Below are positions 6,941 to 16,205 of a DNA stretch of 64,000 bases, piece by piece. Both the position numbers and the translations under genes were made by a program. The stretch is from Bradyrhizobium manausense (lineage in GTDB: Bacteria; Pseudomonadota; Alphaproteobacteria; Rhizobiales; Xanthobacteraceae): the NCBI RefSeq assembly GCF_018131105.1, contig NZ_JAFCJI010000002.1, positions 310,001 through 374,000 on the forward strand, given 5' to 3'. How positions within the stretch are numbered: the first letter of the stretch is position 1; every line of letters begins with the position of its first letter. The notes under the pieces were generated by a model. That model ran no database searches, was not told the DNA's origin, and was given only the letters and a program-made list of their open reading frames with translations.

Positions 6941-8593
6941 CTAGTACTTCGGCTCGTACATCTGCGACTGGACCAGGCCCTTCACATCGTTGGGCGCTGG
7001 CCCGACGGCCAGGCCCCGCTGATAGGCAACATCTGCGACGGCCGCTGCAATGAGGGCCGAGACTTCGCGAATGCGCGGCAGCGCCGGATAGAGGCTGCCC
7101 TGATCGAGGTCCTCCTTGCCGACGCAATTGGCCAGCGTATGGGCCGCCGCCATGAACATCTCGTCGGTCACGAGCCGAGAGCCGCTGGCGATGACGCCGA
7201 GGCCGACGCCTGGGAAGATGTACGAGTTGTTGCCCTGCCGCGGCACGAAGGTGCGGCCGTTGAGCTTCACCGGATCATAGGGGCTACCACAGGCGAACAG
7301 CGCGCGGCCCGCTGTGTAGCGGTAGGCGTCCTCCGCCGAGCATTCGGCCTTCGAGGTCGGGTTGGACAGCGCGAACACGATCGGCTGTTCGTTGAGCTCG
7401 GCCATCGCCTTGAGCACGTCGGGCGTGAAGGCACCGCCGACCGCGGCCACGCCGATGATTGCCGTCGGCTTCAGTGTCTTGATCGCGGTGAGGAAGTCGG
7501 CAATCGGCGCCTGGTCAGTATGCGCATAGCGCAGCTTGTGGCCATGCAGCCCGTCACGGCCGCTGACGACGAGGCCGCGGGAATCCACCAGCCAGTTGCG
7601 CCGGAGCGCGTCGGCTTCGGTTGCGCCCTCCGCCATCATGGCGGAGACGACGAGATCGGCGATGCCGGTTGCCGCCTCGCCTGCGCCGAGGAACAGGATG
7701 CGCTGGTCCTTCAGCTTGCCGCCGGTAATACGCAGCGCCGAGAACAGGCCGGCGAGCGCGACCGCCGCGGTGCCCTGGATGTCGTCGTTGAAGACGCAGG
7801 CCTCGTCGCGATATTTATGCAGCAGCTTGAACGCCGAATGATTGGCGAAATCCTCGAACTGAATCAGAACGCCCGGGAAGGTTTTTCGCGCAGCGGTCAT
7901 GAATTCATCGACGAAGCTGTCATAGGCTTCGCCCGCGAGGCGGCGCTCGCGCAAGCCCAGATAATAGGGATCGTTGAGCAGCTCTTCGTTGTTGGTGCCG
8001 ACGTCGAGCACGATGGGCAGGCAATGCTCGGGATGCACGCCGGCGCACGCCGAATAGAGCGACAGCTTTCCAACCGGAATGCCCATGCCGTTGGCACCGA
8101 GATCGCCAAGGCCGAGAATGCGCTCGCCGTCTGTGACGACGATGAGCTTTGCTGGGTAAGGCCAGTTCTTCAGAATTTCTCCGATCTGGCCGCGATCGTG
8201 CGAGGTGATGAACATGCCGCGCGGGCGCTGGAAGATCAGGCCGTATTTCTGGCAGGCGAGCCCGACCGTGGGCGTGTAGATGATCGGCTGGATCTCGTCG
8301 ATATTGTCGACGACCACGCGGAAGAACAGCGCCTCGTTGCGATCATGCAGCGCATTCAAGGCGACATATTTTTCCAGATCGGTCGGCAGCGAGCGGAGAT
8401 TGATCAGCACGCGCTCGACTTGTGCCTCGATCGTCAGCACACAAGGCGGCAGCAGGCCACGCAGGCCGAGCGCGTCGCGCTCCGCCGCGGTGAAGGCCGT
8501 CCCCTTGTTGAGCAGGGGATCGCGCAGCAGCGTCATGCCGAGCGCGGAATCGGATGAGGTCGAATGGGCGCTGACCCGAGCAGCTTTATTCAC
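6941..8593 (-). CDS. maeA: NAD-dependent malic enzyme
   Basis: The product has 550 residues from GTG 8593, with GGGGGAA five bases upstream; an ATG 49 codons earlier gives an unlike-family N-terminus. It is the SfcA/MaeA-length enzyme, not the longer MaeB with a phosphotransacetylase tail. Visible motifs are ADVNALHDRN-type start of the catalytic core, YTPTVGLACQKYG, the Asp-rich metal site VFNDDIQGTAAV, the nucleotide fold FLGAGEAATGIA and the late signature FALSNPTSKAECSAEDAY. It decarboxylates malate to pyruvate with NAD+, linking C4-dicarboxylate catabolism to the pyruvate pool. It is monocistronic, with long gaps on both sides. Confidence 0.92.
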   Translation of the reverse strand: MNKAARVSAHSTSSDSALGMTLLRDPLLNKGTAFTAAERDALGLRGLLPPCVLTIEAQVERVLINLRSLPTDLEKYVALNALHDRNEALFFRVVVDNIDEIQPIIYTPTVGLACQKYGLIFQRPRGMFITSHDRGQIGEILKNWPYPAKLIVVTDGERILGLGDLGANGMGIPVGKLSLYSACAGVHPEHCLPIVLDVGTNNEELLNDPYYLGLRERRLAGEAYDSFVDEFMTAARKTFPGVLIQFEDFANHSAFKLLHKYRDEACVFNDDIQGTAAVALAGLFSALRITGGKLKDQRILFLGAGEAATGIADLVVSAMMAEGATEADALRRNWLVDSRGLVVSGRDGLHGHKLRYAHTDQAPIADFLTAIKTLKPTAIIGVAAVGGAFTPDVLKAMAELNEQPIVFALSNPTSKAECSAEDAYRYTAGRALFACGSPYDPVKLNGRTFVPRQGNNSYIFPGVGLGVIASGSRLVTDEMFMAAAHTLANCVGKEDLDQGSLYPALPRIREVSALIAAAVADVAYQRGLAVGPAPNDVKGLVQSQMYEPKY

Positions 8594-8973
8594 GAATTCC
8601 CCCAGGGAGTTTCTTATTGAAGGGCGAACATTGTCGGCCAGCGCTCTCCTGAGATCAAGGACCGAGCGACGCGAGCATCGATTGTGATCTCGCACCGCAG
8701 CGAGATTTTCACGAACGATCCGCAGTTGCGCGCGATGCAAAAAGTTAACGCGGCAAAACTGTCGCTTCTCGTGATGGGGGCGAAAGCCGCCTGTTCTCTC
8801 CCTTCGTCATTTCCTGGACGCGACGAAGTCGCGAACCCGGAATCCATCGAGCCGCAAATACCGCCGCGCAACGGATTCCGGGCTCGCGCTGAGGCGCACC
8901 CGGAATGACGACAAAACCTCGAGATGAGGGCGTGATTTGCGGCGACAGCGCTTTTGCGGCTTGATGTCCGCCG
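8594..8973. other. 380-bp intergenic region, no gene seen
   Basis: The region holds the malic enzyme leader on the right-hand side of that gene and, at 8805-8910, an imperfect palindrome that is listed separately. Short frames here lack ribosome sites and coding character. Confidence 0.6.
8805..8910. repeat. Imperfect palindromic intergenic repeat (CGTCATT ... GGAATGACG)
   Basis: The outer arms CGTCATTTCCTGG and CACCCGGAATGACG, with inner arms GAACCCGGAATCC and GGATTCCGGGCTCG, give a nested palindrome of about 106 bp between maeA and the MscS gene. Elements of this shape (CGTCATTCC...GGAATGACG) are common between genes in Bradyrhizobium; the single copy here rests on family resemblance. Confidence 0.55.
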
Positions 8974-11313
8974 CTATCCGGCGGCTCGCCGCGGCGCGAG
9001 GCTTGCGGCGTGATCTGCCGGCGGCGCGACGTGCATCAAGATGGTCTGGGTGGCGGATGCGACCTCGATACCGTTCTGCTGAAAACGCTGCTTCATGCGG
9101 CGGTTGAATTCGCGCTGGACCGGCCAGCGGCCGGCCTCGGTGCAGCGAATCTGGCCCACGATCGACACCATCGCGCCATCGACCTTGTCGATGCCCCAGA
9201 GTTCGAGGTCGCCGCGGATCAGGGGACGGAATTCCGTCTCGCGGCGCATCTCCTCGACGATATCCTTGAGGATCTGACCGGCGCGGTCGGTATCTTCCTT
9301 ATAGGCGACGTTGACGCTGACGGAAGCATTGCCGGCGCCGCGGCTGGCATTGGTGATGGTCGTCACCGCGCTGAACGGCACGATGTGCACGGCACCGTCG
9401 CCGGCGCGCAAGCGAATGGTGCGGATCGAGACGTTCTCGACCACGCCCGACAGCCCCGACACGCTGACGGCGTCGCCGACCTGGACTGTGTTCTCCAGCA
9501 GCAGGAACAGACCGGTAATGAGATCCTGCACCAGCTTTTGCGAGCCGAAACCGATGGCGATACCGACAATGCCGGCACCCGCGAGCAGCGGTGCGACATT
9601 GACGCCGATTTCGCTCAGCGCCGTGAGGCCGACCACGGTGGCGATCAGGCACAGCAGCGCCGTGCGCAGCATCGGCTGGAAAGTGCGCAGCCGCGCCGCG
9701 CGGGCATAATGCCCGTCGCGCGACAGCGTGTTGATCTGGCGGTCCAGCAGCGCATTGCTGGCCTCCCAGATCGCCGCGGCGACGGCAACGGCGATGCCGA
9801 TCGTCGCCACCGCCGAAATCAGCCGGCTGCCGATCTGGCCGCCATAGAACCAGACGATGGCATCCACGCCCCAGACCTCGAGCACCGCGACGAAGCCGAT
9901 GAAGGCGATCACGCTGGAGACGATCTTGCGCAGCAGCGGCAGATAGCGATTGGCGCGGATCTCCAGCCCGGGAAAGCGCTGGAGGATTTCCGGCTGGATG
10001 CGGAAGCCACGGTCGATCAGGCTCAGCGTCACCATGATGGCGACCCGCGTGATCAGCACCACCGCGATGGTGCCGACGAAATATTGCAGCAACAGCGAAT
10101 AGCCGTTGCGGATGTTCAGCGCCCAGACCGCCCATAGCGCCAGATCGAGCGCAATGGCCAGATAATGCCAGCCACCCGCAATGCGGTCGCGCAGGCGCGC
10201 CGCGATCCCCTGCCGGTCCGCCGGCGCACGGATGGCATCGGCGACCTGTCGGCGGCATTGCAGGATGATGACGACGACGAAGAGATGCACAACCAGCATC
10301 ACCATGCGGATGAGCGCCGCGTAACCGGCGCGATGCAGGCCAAGCAGCAACGCCACATTGGCAAAGGCGATGCCTGACACGGCGACGCCGACGATGCGGC
10401 GCGCCCATATCTCGACATAGGCCGCGGTCTCCGCGCGCGCCGGAAACAGGCCGAACGGCCCGGCCAGCGCGCGAACGACGCAAATCAGCCCCCGCGAGAA
10501 CGCGTAGGCGTTGACGACGGCGAGGATCACGAGGCGCACGGTGGCCGGCTCGCCGATCTCGGTTCCGAGCAGCGCAGTCGCAAGGCTCACGAAAACGACC
10601 ACCGGGAGCAATTCGAGGACCAATCGTCCCAGCACGAAGGGCAACCGCAGCAGCACCTGCCACGCGCGCGCAAGACTGTGCCGGCGCTTGTGCAAGGCGG
10701 GCTCGGGCGTGACGTCGGCGAGCGATGACGGTGGATCGGCAATCGGCAGCGCCTGCACCGGCAACCGCGCAGTTTGCGGCACCCGGCCCTCGAGGAAGGC
10801 GACCGGACGCCGGATCAGGCGGACACCGGCCCATTCGCCCGCAAGCGCGCAGCCGAACACCAGTGCCAGCTTCCAGCTGATGTCGATCAGGAGATTATAG
10901 GCATCAGGGTCATTGGCAGTCCGCACGATCCAGTAATAGAACGCCCAGAAATGCGTGAGCGTCCGCGCCATGGCGGCAACGTCGCGCGAAATCTCGCCGA
11001 TCTCTTCAGACACGGTGAGCAGAAGTTGCGCGCCGAGGCCGTCGGCCGACAGCGGGATCGGCGATTTCGACTCCGGCGCCGGCGCCGCCGGCTGCTGCGG
11101 GCCTGACGCATTCGCGATCACGCGCAGCGTGTCGATCATCTGCGCGCGCTTCTTGTCGTCCTGGAGCGTGTCCAACGCGCGCCTGGCCTCGTCAGGCGAG
11201 AGTGCGGCCGGGCTATTGGCGACCGACGCGGGCGGCTCTGCGCGGGCTCCAGAGGACGATGAGACGGCGAGAAGGAGCGCTGCGAAAAGCGCCGAGGCAA
11301 GCTTATGCGACAC
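8974..11313 (-). CDS. Large MscS-family mechanosensitive channel
   Basis: The 779-aa product starts at GTG 11313 with TTGGGGAA upstream. It has an N-terminal signal peptide (ends near SSSGARAEP), a periplasmic helical region, many membrane segments in the middle, then the MscS pore and beta domain: ALSEIGVNVAPLLAGAGIVGIAIGFGSQKLVQD, LLENTVQVGDAV, GVVENVSIRTIRLR, VHIVPFSAVTTITNAS. The size resembles the YbiO/MscK-like moderate-conductance channels rather than the 286-aa MscS. It would relieve osmotic downshock at the inner membrane. It is transcribed alone, leftward. Confidence 0.88.
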   Translation of the reverse strand: MSHKLASALFAALLLAVSSSSGARAEPPASVANSPAALSPDEARRALDTLQDDKKRAQMIDTLRVIANASGPQQPAAPAPESKSPIPLSADGLGAQLLLTVSEEIGEISRDVAAMARTLTHFWAFYYWIVRTANDPDAYNLLIDISWKLALVFGCALAGEWAGVRLIRRPVAFLEGRVPQTARLPVQALPIADPPSSLADVTPEPALHKRRHSLARAWQVLLRLPFVLGRLVLELLPVVVFVSLATALLGTEIGEPATVRLVILAVVNAYAFSRGLICVVRALAGPFGLFPARAETAAYVEIWARRIVGVAVSGIAFANVALLLGLHRAGYAALIRMVMLVVHLFVVVIILQCRRQVADAIRAPADRQGIAARLRDRIAGGWHYLAIALDLALWAVWALNIRNGYSLLLQYFVGTIAVVLITRVAIMVTLSLIDRGFRIQPEILQRFPGLEIRANRYLPLLRKIVSSVIAFIGFVAVLEVWGVDAIVWFYGGQIGSRLISAVATIGIAVAVAAAIWEASNALLDRQINTLSRDGHYARAARLRTFQPMLRTALLCLIATVVGLTALSEIGVNVAPLLAGAGIVGIAIGFGSQKLVQDLITGLFLLLENTVQVGDAVSVSGLSGVVENVSIRTIRLRAGDGAVHIVPFSAVTTITNASRGAGNASVSVNVAYKEDTDRAGQILKDIVEEMRRETEFRPLIRGDLELWGIDKVDGAMVSIVGQIRCTEAGRWPVQREFNRRMKQRFQQNGIEVASATQTILMHVAPPADHAASLAPRRAAG

Positions 11314-11894
11314 GCGGATTCCCCAAGGTAAATGATACGCGCCGGCGGAATCGTGACCGCGCGAAGCACTGCGTCATGTCGGAACAGCGCTATTCGCCCC
11401 CGTCTTGTGTCGGAAGTGGGCCGACGAGACGACAATGTCTTGGCATTTACTGCAGGAGTCCAAAACGCACAGCGCCGGGCAGGTAGGGGCTATGCCTTGC
11501 TGATGCAGCCCACTAAACCTTGACCCGGCGTGCCGTTCGCGGTTTCCGCCGCTATGCGATAGTCCGAACGAGCTCCATCGCACTTAACGCGGCTGGATTT
11601 GCGGAGGTGGAGTCATAGACCTCCCCTTGCTCATGAAGTGGACGTTACGCGTCGCTTGTTTGCGACCGTCTGCATGCTCCTCCCGTGACATAAAACTGTC
11701 AAGCGAGATCAAGGGCGCAAGGATCACAATTGCAAGCGGTTCCCCGACAGACTGACCAGAGGATTTCTCCGCTGAGATTACGAAAGCGCGATGGTGACAT
11801 CATGCTCCTGTTTTGCCCGACGAGTCAAATGAAATTCGCTAATTCCGAACATCATTTGCGCTGGCGATCAAGCCGTTGATTCCACGATCATCGG
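11314..11894. other. About 580-bp intergenic region, no convincing gene
   Basis: This lies between the MscS gene start and the ppk2 end, both leftward. Short open frames on both strands (for example near 11332-11523 and 11374-11583) lack ribosome sites and look like non-coding translation. The stretch 11790-11860 (ATGCTCCTGTTTTGCCCGACG...) leads into a dispersed repeat at 11895. I see no RNA gene. Confidence 0.5.
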
Positions 11895-11918
11895 CTACTG
11901 TGCATGGGGTTGTTTTCG
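11895..11918. repeat. Dispersed repeat core, copy 1
   Basis: A 24-bp block beginning CTACTGTGCATGGGGTTG occurs here. It recurs exactly, in inverse orientation, at 58193-58216. The flanks are also related (GTGGAATCAACGGCTT here, GTGAAATCAATGGCTT there). It is probably part of a larger intergenic repeat family. Confidence 0.7.
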
Positions 11919-11932
11919 AGAACAGGGGATAC

Positions 11933-12850
11933 TTACCGCTTCCCCTTCCCTTCCTTCTCCAGCGCCTTGCGCACGTTGTCGAACTCCGACAGCGAGGCCT
12001 TGTCGGCGCGGGGAAAGCGCAGGTCCAGTTTTTCCAACTCCGCGACGATGACGGAACCGATCACGACGCGGGCAAACCATTTGTGGTCGGCGGGAACGAC
12101 ATACCAGGGTGCATGAGGCGTCGCAGTATGGCGCACGATGTCCTGATAGACCGCCTGGTAGCGCGGCCACAGCGCGCGCTCCTTGATGTCGTCCATCGAA
12201 AACTTCCACTGCTTGGCCGGCTCCTCCAGCCGGTCGAGAAAGCGCTCGCGCTGCTCATCCTTGGAAAGGTTGAGGAAGAATTTCAGCACCAATGTGCCGT
12301 TACGCGCCAGGTAGCGTTCCCAGGCGGTGATGTCCTCGAAGCGCTCTTTCCAGATGTCCTTGGTGACGAGCCTTGAGGGCAGCTTCTCCTTGGCGAGGAT
12401 CTCCGGGTGCACGCGCGTCACCAGGCATTCCTCGTAATGGGAGCGGTTGAAGATGCCGATATGGCCGCGCTCCGGCAACGCAACCACGTGGCGCCATAGG
12501 AAATCGTGATCGAGCTCCTTGCTGCTCGGCGCCTTGAAGGCGGAGACCTCGCAGCCTTGCGGATTGATGCCCTCGAAGATCGCCTTGATCGCGCTGTCCT
12601 TGCCACCGGCGTCCATGGCCTGGAACACGATCAGGACCGACCAGCGGTCCTGGGCGTAGAGCTTCTCCTGGAACGTGACCAGCCGCTTCTTGTTGGCGTC
12701 GAGAATTTCCTGCGCCGCCTCCTTGTCCAGACCGCCCTTCTCGTTGGTCTTGTAGTCCTTCAGGTGAAACTCGCCGGACCCGTCGTGGCGAAACGGCGTG
12801 ATGTAGCGGTCAAGTTCCTGGGCGAGCGATTTGGACGGCTTTTTGCTCAT
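11933..12850 (-). CDS. ppk2: Polyphosphate kinase 2 family protein
   Basis: The 305-aa product is one PPK2 domain. The Walker A variant DAGGKDS is at 80-86, the lid or Walker B region FNRSHYEECLVTRVHPE starts at 134, WERYL, LKFFLNLSKDEQRERF and the C-terminal APWYVVPADHKWF motif follow. The family transfers phosphate between polyphosphate and nucleotides; the FNRSHYEE variant is that of the AMP/ADP-phosphorylating group rather than the FDRSWYNR type. The start at 12850 lies inside livM (41-nt overlap), so translation coupling with the ABC operon is likely. Basic C-terminus (EKEGKGKR). Confidence 0.88.
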   Translation of the reverse strand: MSKKPSKSLAQELDRYITPFRHDGSGEFHLKDYKTNEKGGLDKEAAQEILDANKKRLVTFQEKLYAQDRWSVLIVFQAMDAGGKDSAIKAIFEGINPQGCEVSAFKAPSSKELDHDFLWRHVVALPERGHIGIFNRSHYEECLVTRVHPEILAKEKLPSRLVTKDIWKERFEDITAWERYLARNGTLVLKFFLNLSKDEQRERFLDRLEEPAKQWKFSMDDIKERALWPRYQAVYQDIVRHTATPHAPWYVVPADHKWFARVVIGSVIVAELEKLDLRFPRADKASLSEFDNVRKALEKEGKGKR

Positions 12851-13829
12851 GAGCGCGGGGCACCTTGCGTTGCGACTTCAATCGGTCGAGCAGGCTACCA
12901 AGGATGCCCTTCGGAAGGAATATGATGAAAAGCACCAGCAGCACGCCGTAGACGAGGTTGTCCCAGCCGACCGCCTTGGTGCCGAAGCCGATGCGCAGGG
13001 TTTCCGCGAGCAGGATGGTGATGACGGCACCGACGGTCGGACCGAGCGAGACGAACAGCCCGCCGACGATGGCCGCGAACACCATCTGGAGCGACACCGC
13101 GATGCCGCTGACGGTGTCCGGCGTGATGAACATCTGGTACTGGCAATAGATCGCGCCGGCGAGCGCCGTCATCACAGCGCTGATCAGCGTGATCTTGAGC
13201 TTCTCCGCGGTGACATCGACGCCGGCGGCGGCAGCGGCGTCTTCGTCCTCCGAGATCGCCTCGAGCGCGAAACGGCTCATGCTGCGGTCAACCAGGTGCC
13301 AGACGACGATGCCACCGAGCCACACCGCGAGCGCGATCAGATACCAGCTGGTCTTGTCGTCGAATTGCAGCGCCAGCAGCTTGTTGCCGGACGCGCGGTT
13401 CGGCGTATAGCCAAGCGAGCCGCCGGTATAGTCGCGCGTCGCCGTGATGACCTGGAGCACGATGCCAGACAGCGCGAGCGTCACCAGCACGAAGTAATGC
13501 CCGGTGATGCGGAAGCGGAAGCAGGGATAGCCGACGACCAGCGCCAGCGCACCGGCCGCGACCATGCCGACGGGAATGCCGATCCATGGCGACAGGCCGA
13601 GATGATTCCACAACAGCGCGGTGACATAAGCGCCGATCCCCATGAAGCCGCCGTGTCCGAGCGAGACCAGGCCGAACCGCCCCATCATCGACCATGATGT
13701 GTAAGCGAACGACCAGATCAGGATCAGCACCAGAATGTGCAGATGATAGGGATCGCGATAGACAAAGGGCAGCGCGACCAGCGCCGCCAGCCCGATGCCC
13801 CACGCCGCAAGCCGCCCCTGCCCCGTCAT
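12810..13829 (-). CDS. livM: Branched-chain amino acid-type ABC permease, LivM-like
   Basis: The product has 339 residues from ATG 13829, which overlaps the livH stop (ATGA). It is a polytopic membrane protein with the LivM signature near the start of the core (WSFAYTSWSMMGRFGLVSLGHGGFMGIGAY), then GLSPWIGIPVGM, and the cytoplasmic loop EDEDAAAAAGVDVTAEKLKITLISAVMTALAGA. The C-terminus is basic. It forms the inner-membrane channel with LivH. The last 41 bases overlap ppk2. An alternative start 26 codons upstream is inside livH and less likely. Confidence 0.9.
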   Translation of the reverse strand: MTGQGRLAAWGIGLAALVALPFVYRDPYHLHILVLILIWSFAYTSWSMMGRFGLVSLGHGGFMGIGAYVTALLWNHLGLSPWIGIPVGMVAAGALALVVGYPCFRFRITGHYFVLVTLALSGIVLQVITATRDYTGGSLGYTPNRASGNKLLALQFDDKTSWYLIALAVWLGGIVVWHLVDRSMSRFALEAISEDEDAAAAAGVDVTAEKLKITLISAVMTALAGAIYCQYQMFITPDTVSGIAVSLQMVFAAIVGGLFVSLGPTVGAVITILLAETLRIGFGTKAVGWDNLVYGVLLVLFIIFLPKGILGSLLDRLKSQRKVPRAHEQKAVQIARPGT

Positions 13830-14707
13830 CGCCGCCTCGCAAGCAGGCCCGCGGGCCGAATGAACATCATGACGATGAAGAAAGCGAAGGCGAGCACGTA
13901 GCCCCATTCGAGATCAGAGAACAGGCCGCCGAGCGAGATGATCTCGGCGAACACAAAGGCGGCGATGAAGCCGCCGATGAAATTGCCGAGCCCCCCGAGC
14001 ACGCAGATTAGGAAGGTGATCGGCCCGAAGGAAAGGCCGACGAAGGGATGCACGTCGTATTGCAGCACCAGCAGGCAGGCGGCGAGCCCGGCCAGCCCGC
14101 CGCCGATGGCCGACGTGATGAGATAGATGCGCTTGGTGTCGACGCCCATCAGCGCCATGATCTGCCGGTCCTGCGAGATGGCGCGGATCGCGGTGCCGGT
14201 GAAGGTGCGGGTCATGAAGAGATAGACCGCGACCATGCCGACCAATGCGGCCAGGAACGAGAGCAGTCGCGCGTAGCTGAAGTTCATGTCACCGAACGCG
14301 AGCACGGGCAGGCGAATGCCGAGATTGCGGAAGTCGATGCCGAAGGCGACGGTGGCAAAGCTCTGCAGCACGAACAGCACGCCGCCGGTGGCAAGCAGCT
14401 GGTTGATCGGCGGCGCCGTGAGCAGCGGCGCGATCACGAGATAATGCAGCAATGCACCGAGGATCGCGACGAGAAGGATGGTCAGCGGTGCGGCGATGAA
14501 ATAGCTGATGCCGTAGTACTGGACCATGAAATACATGGCGTACATGCCGATCATCACGAGCTCGGCGTAGCAGATCCAGGTCACGTCGATGACGCCGAAG
14601 ATCAGGTTCAGCCCGAGCGCAAGCAGCGCCAGCACGCCGCCGAGCAGGATGCCGTTGATGACGGCCTCCAGCAGATAGATGTCGAAAATATCCAGGAACG
14701 CCTGCAT
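13826..14707 (-). CDS. livH: Branched-chain amino acid-type ABC permease, LivH-like
   Basis: The 293-aa, strongly hydrophobic product shows the LivH hallmark NGILLGGVLALLALGLNLIFGVIDVTWICYAE near the N-terminus and the conserved loop AIRAISQDRQIMALMGVDTKRIYLITSAIGGGLAGLA. Upstream GAGGG supports ATG 14707. It sits 7 nt after livF and overlaps livM by 4 nt, so the order on the transcript is SBP-livG-livF-livH-livM-ppk2. Substrate is not decidable: these HAAT systems also take amides, urea or aromatic acids. Confidence 0.9.
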   Translation of the reverse strand: MQAFLDIFDIYLLEAVINGILLGGVLALLALGLNLIFGVIDVTWICYAELVMIGMYAMYFMVQYYGISYFIAAPLTILLVAILGALLHYLVIAPLLTAPPINQLLATGGVLFVLQSFATVAFGIDFRNLGIRLPVLAFGDMNFSYARLLSFLAALVGMVAVYLFMTRTFTGTAIRAISQDRQIMALMGVDTKRIYLITSAIGGGLAGLAACLLVLQYDVHPFVGLSFGPITFLICVLGGLGNFIGGFIAAFVFAEIISLGGLFSDLEWGYVLAFAFFIVMMFIRPAGLLARRR

Positions 14708-14714
14708 ATGGCCC

Positions 14715-15422
14715 TCACACCCCGAGATACGCTTCCTTGACCGTGTCGCTCGCGAGCATCTCCGCCGACGTGCCTGAGGCGCGGATGGTTCCGGCCTCGA
14801 TCAGATAGGCCCGGTCGACCACGCGCAGCACCTGCTGCACGTTCTGCTCGACGATCAGCACCGTGAGCCCGCTGGCGCGGATCCGCTTCACCAGCTCGAA
14901 CACCTGCTGCACCACGACCGGCGCGAGCCCCGCCGAGGGCTCGTCGAGCAGCAGCAGTTTCGGATTGGACATCAGCGCGCGGCCGATCGCGCACATCTGC
15001 TGCTCCCCGCCGGACATGGTGCCGGCCATCTGGTGGCGGCGTTCCTTCAGTCGTGGAAACAGGTCGAACACCTCCTCCAGCCGCGCGGCATAACGACCGC
15101 GCGCCTCCTTCATGAAGGCACCCATTTTCAGATTGTCGTCGACCGAGAGCTGCGGAAACAGCCGCCGGTTCTCCGGCACATGCGCAATCCCGAGGCTGAC
15201 GATTTTGTGCGGCGAGGTCGCAAGGACGTCGACGCCTTCCATCGCGATCGAGCCGCGCGAGGGGCGGATCAGGCCGGAGATGACGCGCATCAAGGTGGTC
15301 TTGCCGGCGCCGTTCGGGCCGATGACGCCGACGGCCTCGCCGGCCCTTACGTCGAGATTGACGTCAAACAGCGCCTGAAAGGTGCCATAGCCGGCATGGA
15401 CGCCGCGAAGCTCCAGCATCAC
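14715..15422 (-). CDS. livF: Branched-chain amino acid-type ABC ATPase, LivF-like
   Basis: The 235-aa product has Walker A GPNGAGKT near residue 36, Q-loop region PENRRLFPQLSVDDNL, signature SGGEQQMCAIGRALM, Walker B LLLLDEPSAGLAP and the switch His replaced in the usual LivF way (VLIVEQNV). The size and the LIRPSRGSIAMEGVD stretch match LivF. It starts 4 nt inside the end of livG (ATGA). It energises the permease pair on the cytoplasmic side. Confidence 0.92.
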   Translation of the reverse strand: MMLELRGVHAGYGTFQALFDVNLDVRAGEAVGVIGPNGAGKTTLMRVISGLIRPSRGSIAMEGVDVLATSPHKIVSLGIAHVPENRRLFPQLSVDDNLKMGAFMKEARGRYAARLEEVFDLFPRLKERRHQMAGTMSGGEQQMCAIGRALMSNPKLLLLDEPSAGLAPVVVQQVFELVKRIRASGLTVLIVEQNVQQVLRVVDRAYLIEAGTIRASGTSAEMLASDTVKEAYLGV

Positions 15423-16189
15423 TGGCCTCCCGCGCGGCGGCGCGCTTCGGCGGCCGCGGCCTGCGTGGTCTCGGCATCGGTGCCAAGATAGACCTCGATG
15501 ACACGCGGATCGCCCGCGACTGCGCTCGGCAGCCCCTCCGAAATCTTCTCGCCATGATCGAGCACCATGACGCGATCGACGACCCGCATCAGCACACCCA
15601 TGATGTGCTCGACCCAGATGATGGTGATGCCGAGTTCGTCGCGGATGTTGCGCAGCATGTCGGCCGCCTGGTCCATCTCGGCCTCGTCGAGGCCTCCGAG
15701 GCTTTCATCGGCGAGCAGAAGTTTCGGTGCGGTGGCGAGCGCCTTCGCGAGTTCGAGCTTCTTCAATCCCGCTGCGCCGAGGCCATCGACGCTGGCGTGG
15801 CGATCGGTCGGCAAGCCCACCATTGCGAGTGACCGCTCCGCCGCCTCCTCGGCCTTGGCGCGGCTATGGCGGCCCTGGCCGTAGAAGCCGGCCAGCGCGA
15901 CATTCTCGAAAATGGAGAGGCGGCGAAACGGCCGCGGAATCTGGAAGGTGCGGCCGATACCGCGGTTGATGATCCGGTGCGGCGCCAGCCCCGCGATCTC
16001 CGAGCCATCGAACAGGATCGATCCGGAGCTCGGCGCCAGCGTGCCGGAGAGCATGTTGAAGATCGTGCTCTTGCCCGAGCCGTTGGGCCCGATCAGGCCG
16101 AGGATTTCGCCCTGATCGACCTTGAACGACACGTTGTTGACGGCGGTGAAGCCGCCAAACCGCTTCACCAATCCGCTGACCTCCAGCAC
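15419..16189 (-). CDS. livG: Branched-chain amino acid-type ABC ATPase, LivG-like
   Basis: The 256-aa product starts at GTG 16189 behind a G-rich ribosome site. Walker A is GPNGSGKST, the LivG-specific insertion GIGRTFQIPRPFRRLSIFENVAL is present, and the usual LSLGQQQ-type signature is altered to GLGAAGLKKLELAKALAT, with Walker B KLLLADESLGGLDEAE. The signature retains the LELAKALA core but lacks LSYG, an alteration seen in some HAAT systems. It pairs with LivF as the ATPase heterodimer. Confidence 0.9.
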   Translation of the reverse strand: MLEVSGLVKRFGGFTAVNNVSFKVDQGEILGLIGPNGSGKSTIFNMLSGTLAPSSGSILFDGSEIAGLAPHRIINRGIGRTFQIPRPFRRLSIFENVALAGFYGQGRHSRAKAEEAAERSLAMVGLPTDRHASVDGLGAAGLKKLELAKALATAPKLLLADESLGGLDEAEMDQAADMLRNIRDELGITIIWVEHIMGVLMRVVDRVMVLDHGEKISEGLPSAVAGDPRVIEVYLGTDAETTQAAAAEARRRAGGQ

Positions 16190-16205
16190 CGCCCCCGCTC
16201 CGCCG

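Noticed and set aside
6854..8557. 567-codon open frame opposite the malic enzyme gene
   Set aside because: Shadow of a strongly supported gene.
11332..11583. Overlapping 60-70-codon frames on both strands in the MscS-ppk2 gap
   Set aside because: No ribosome sites, atypical residue mix, no known domain; treated as non-coding.
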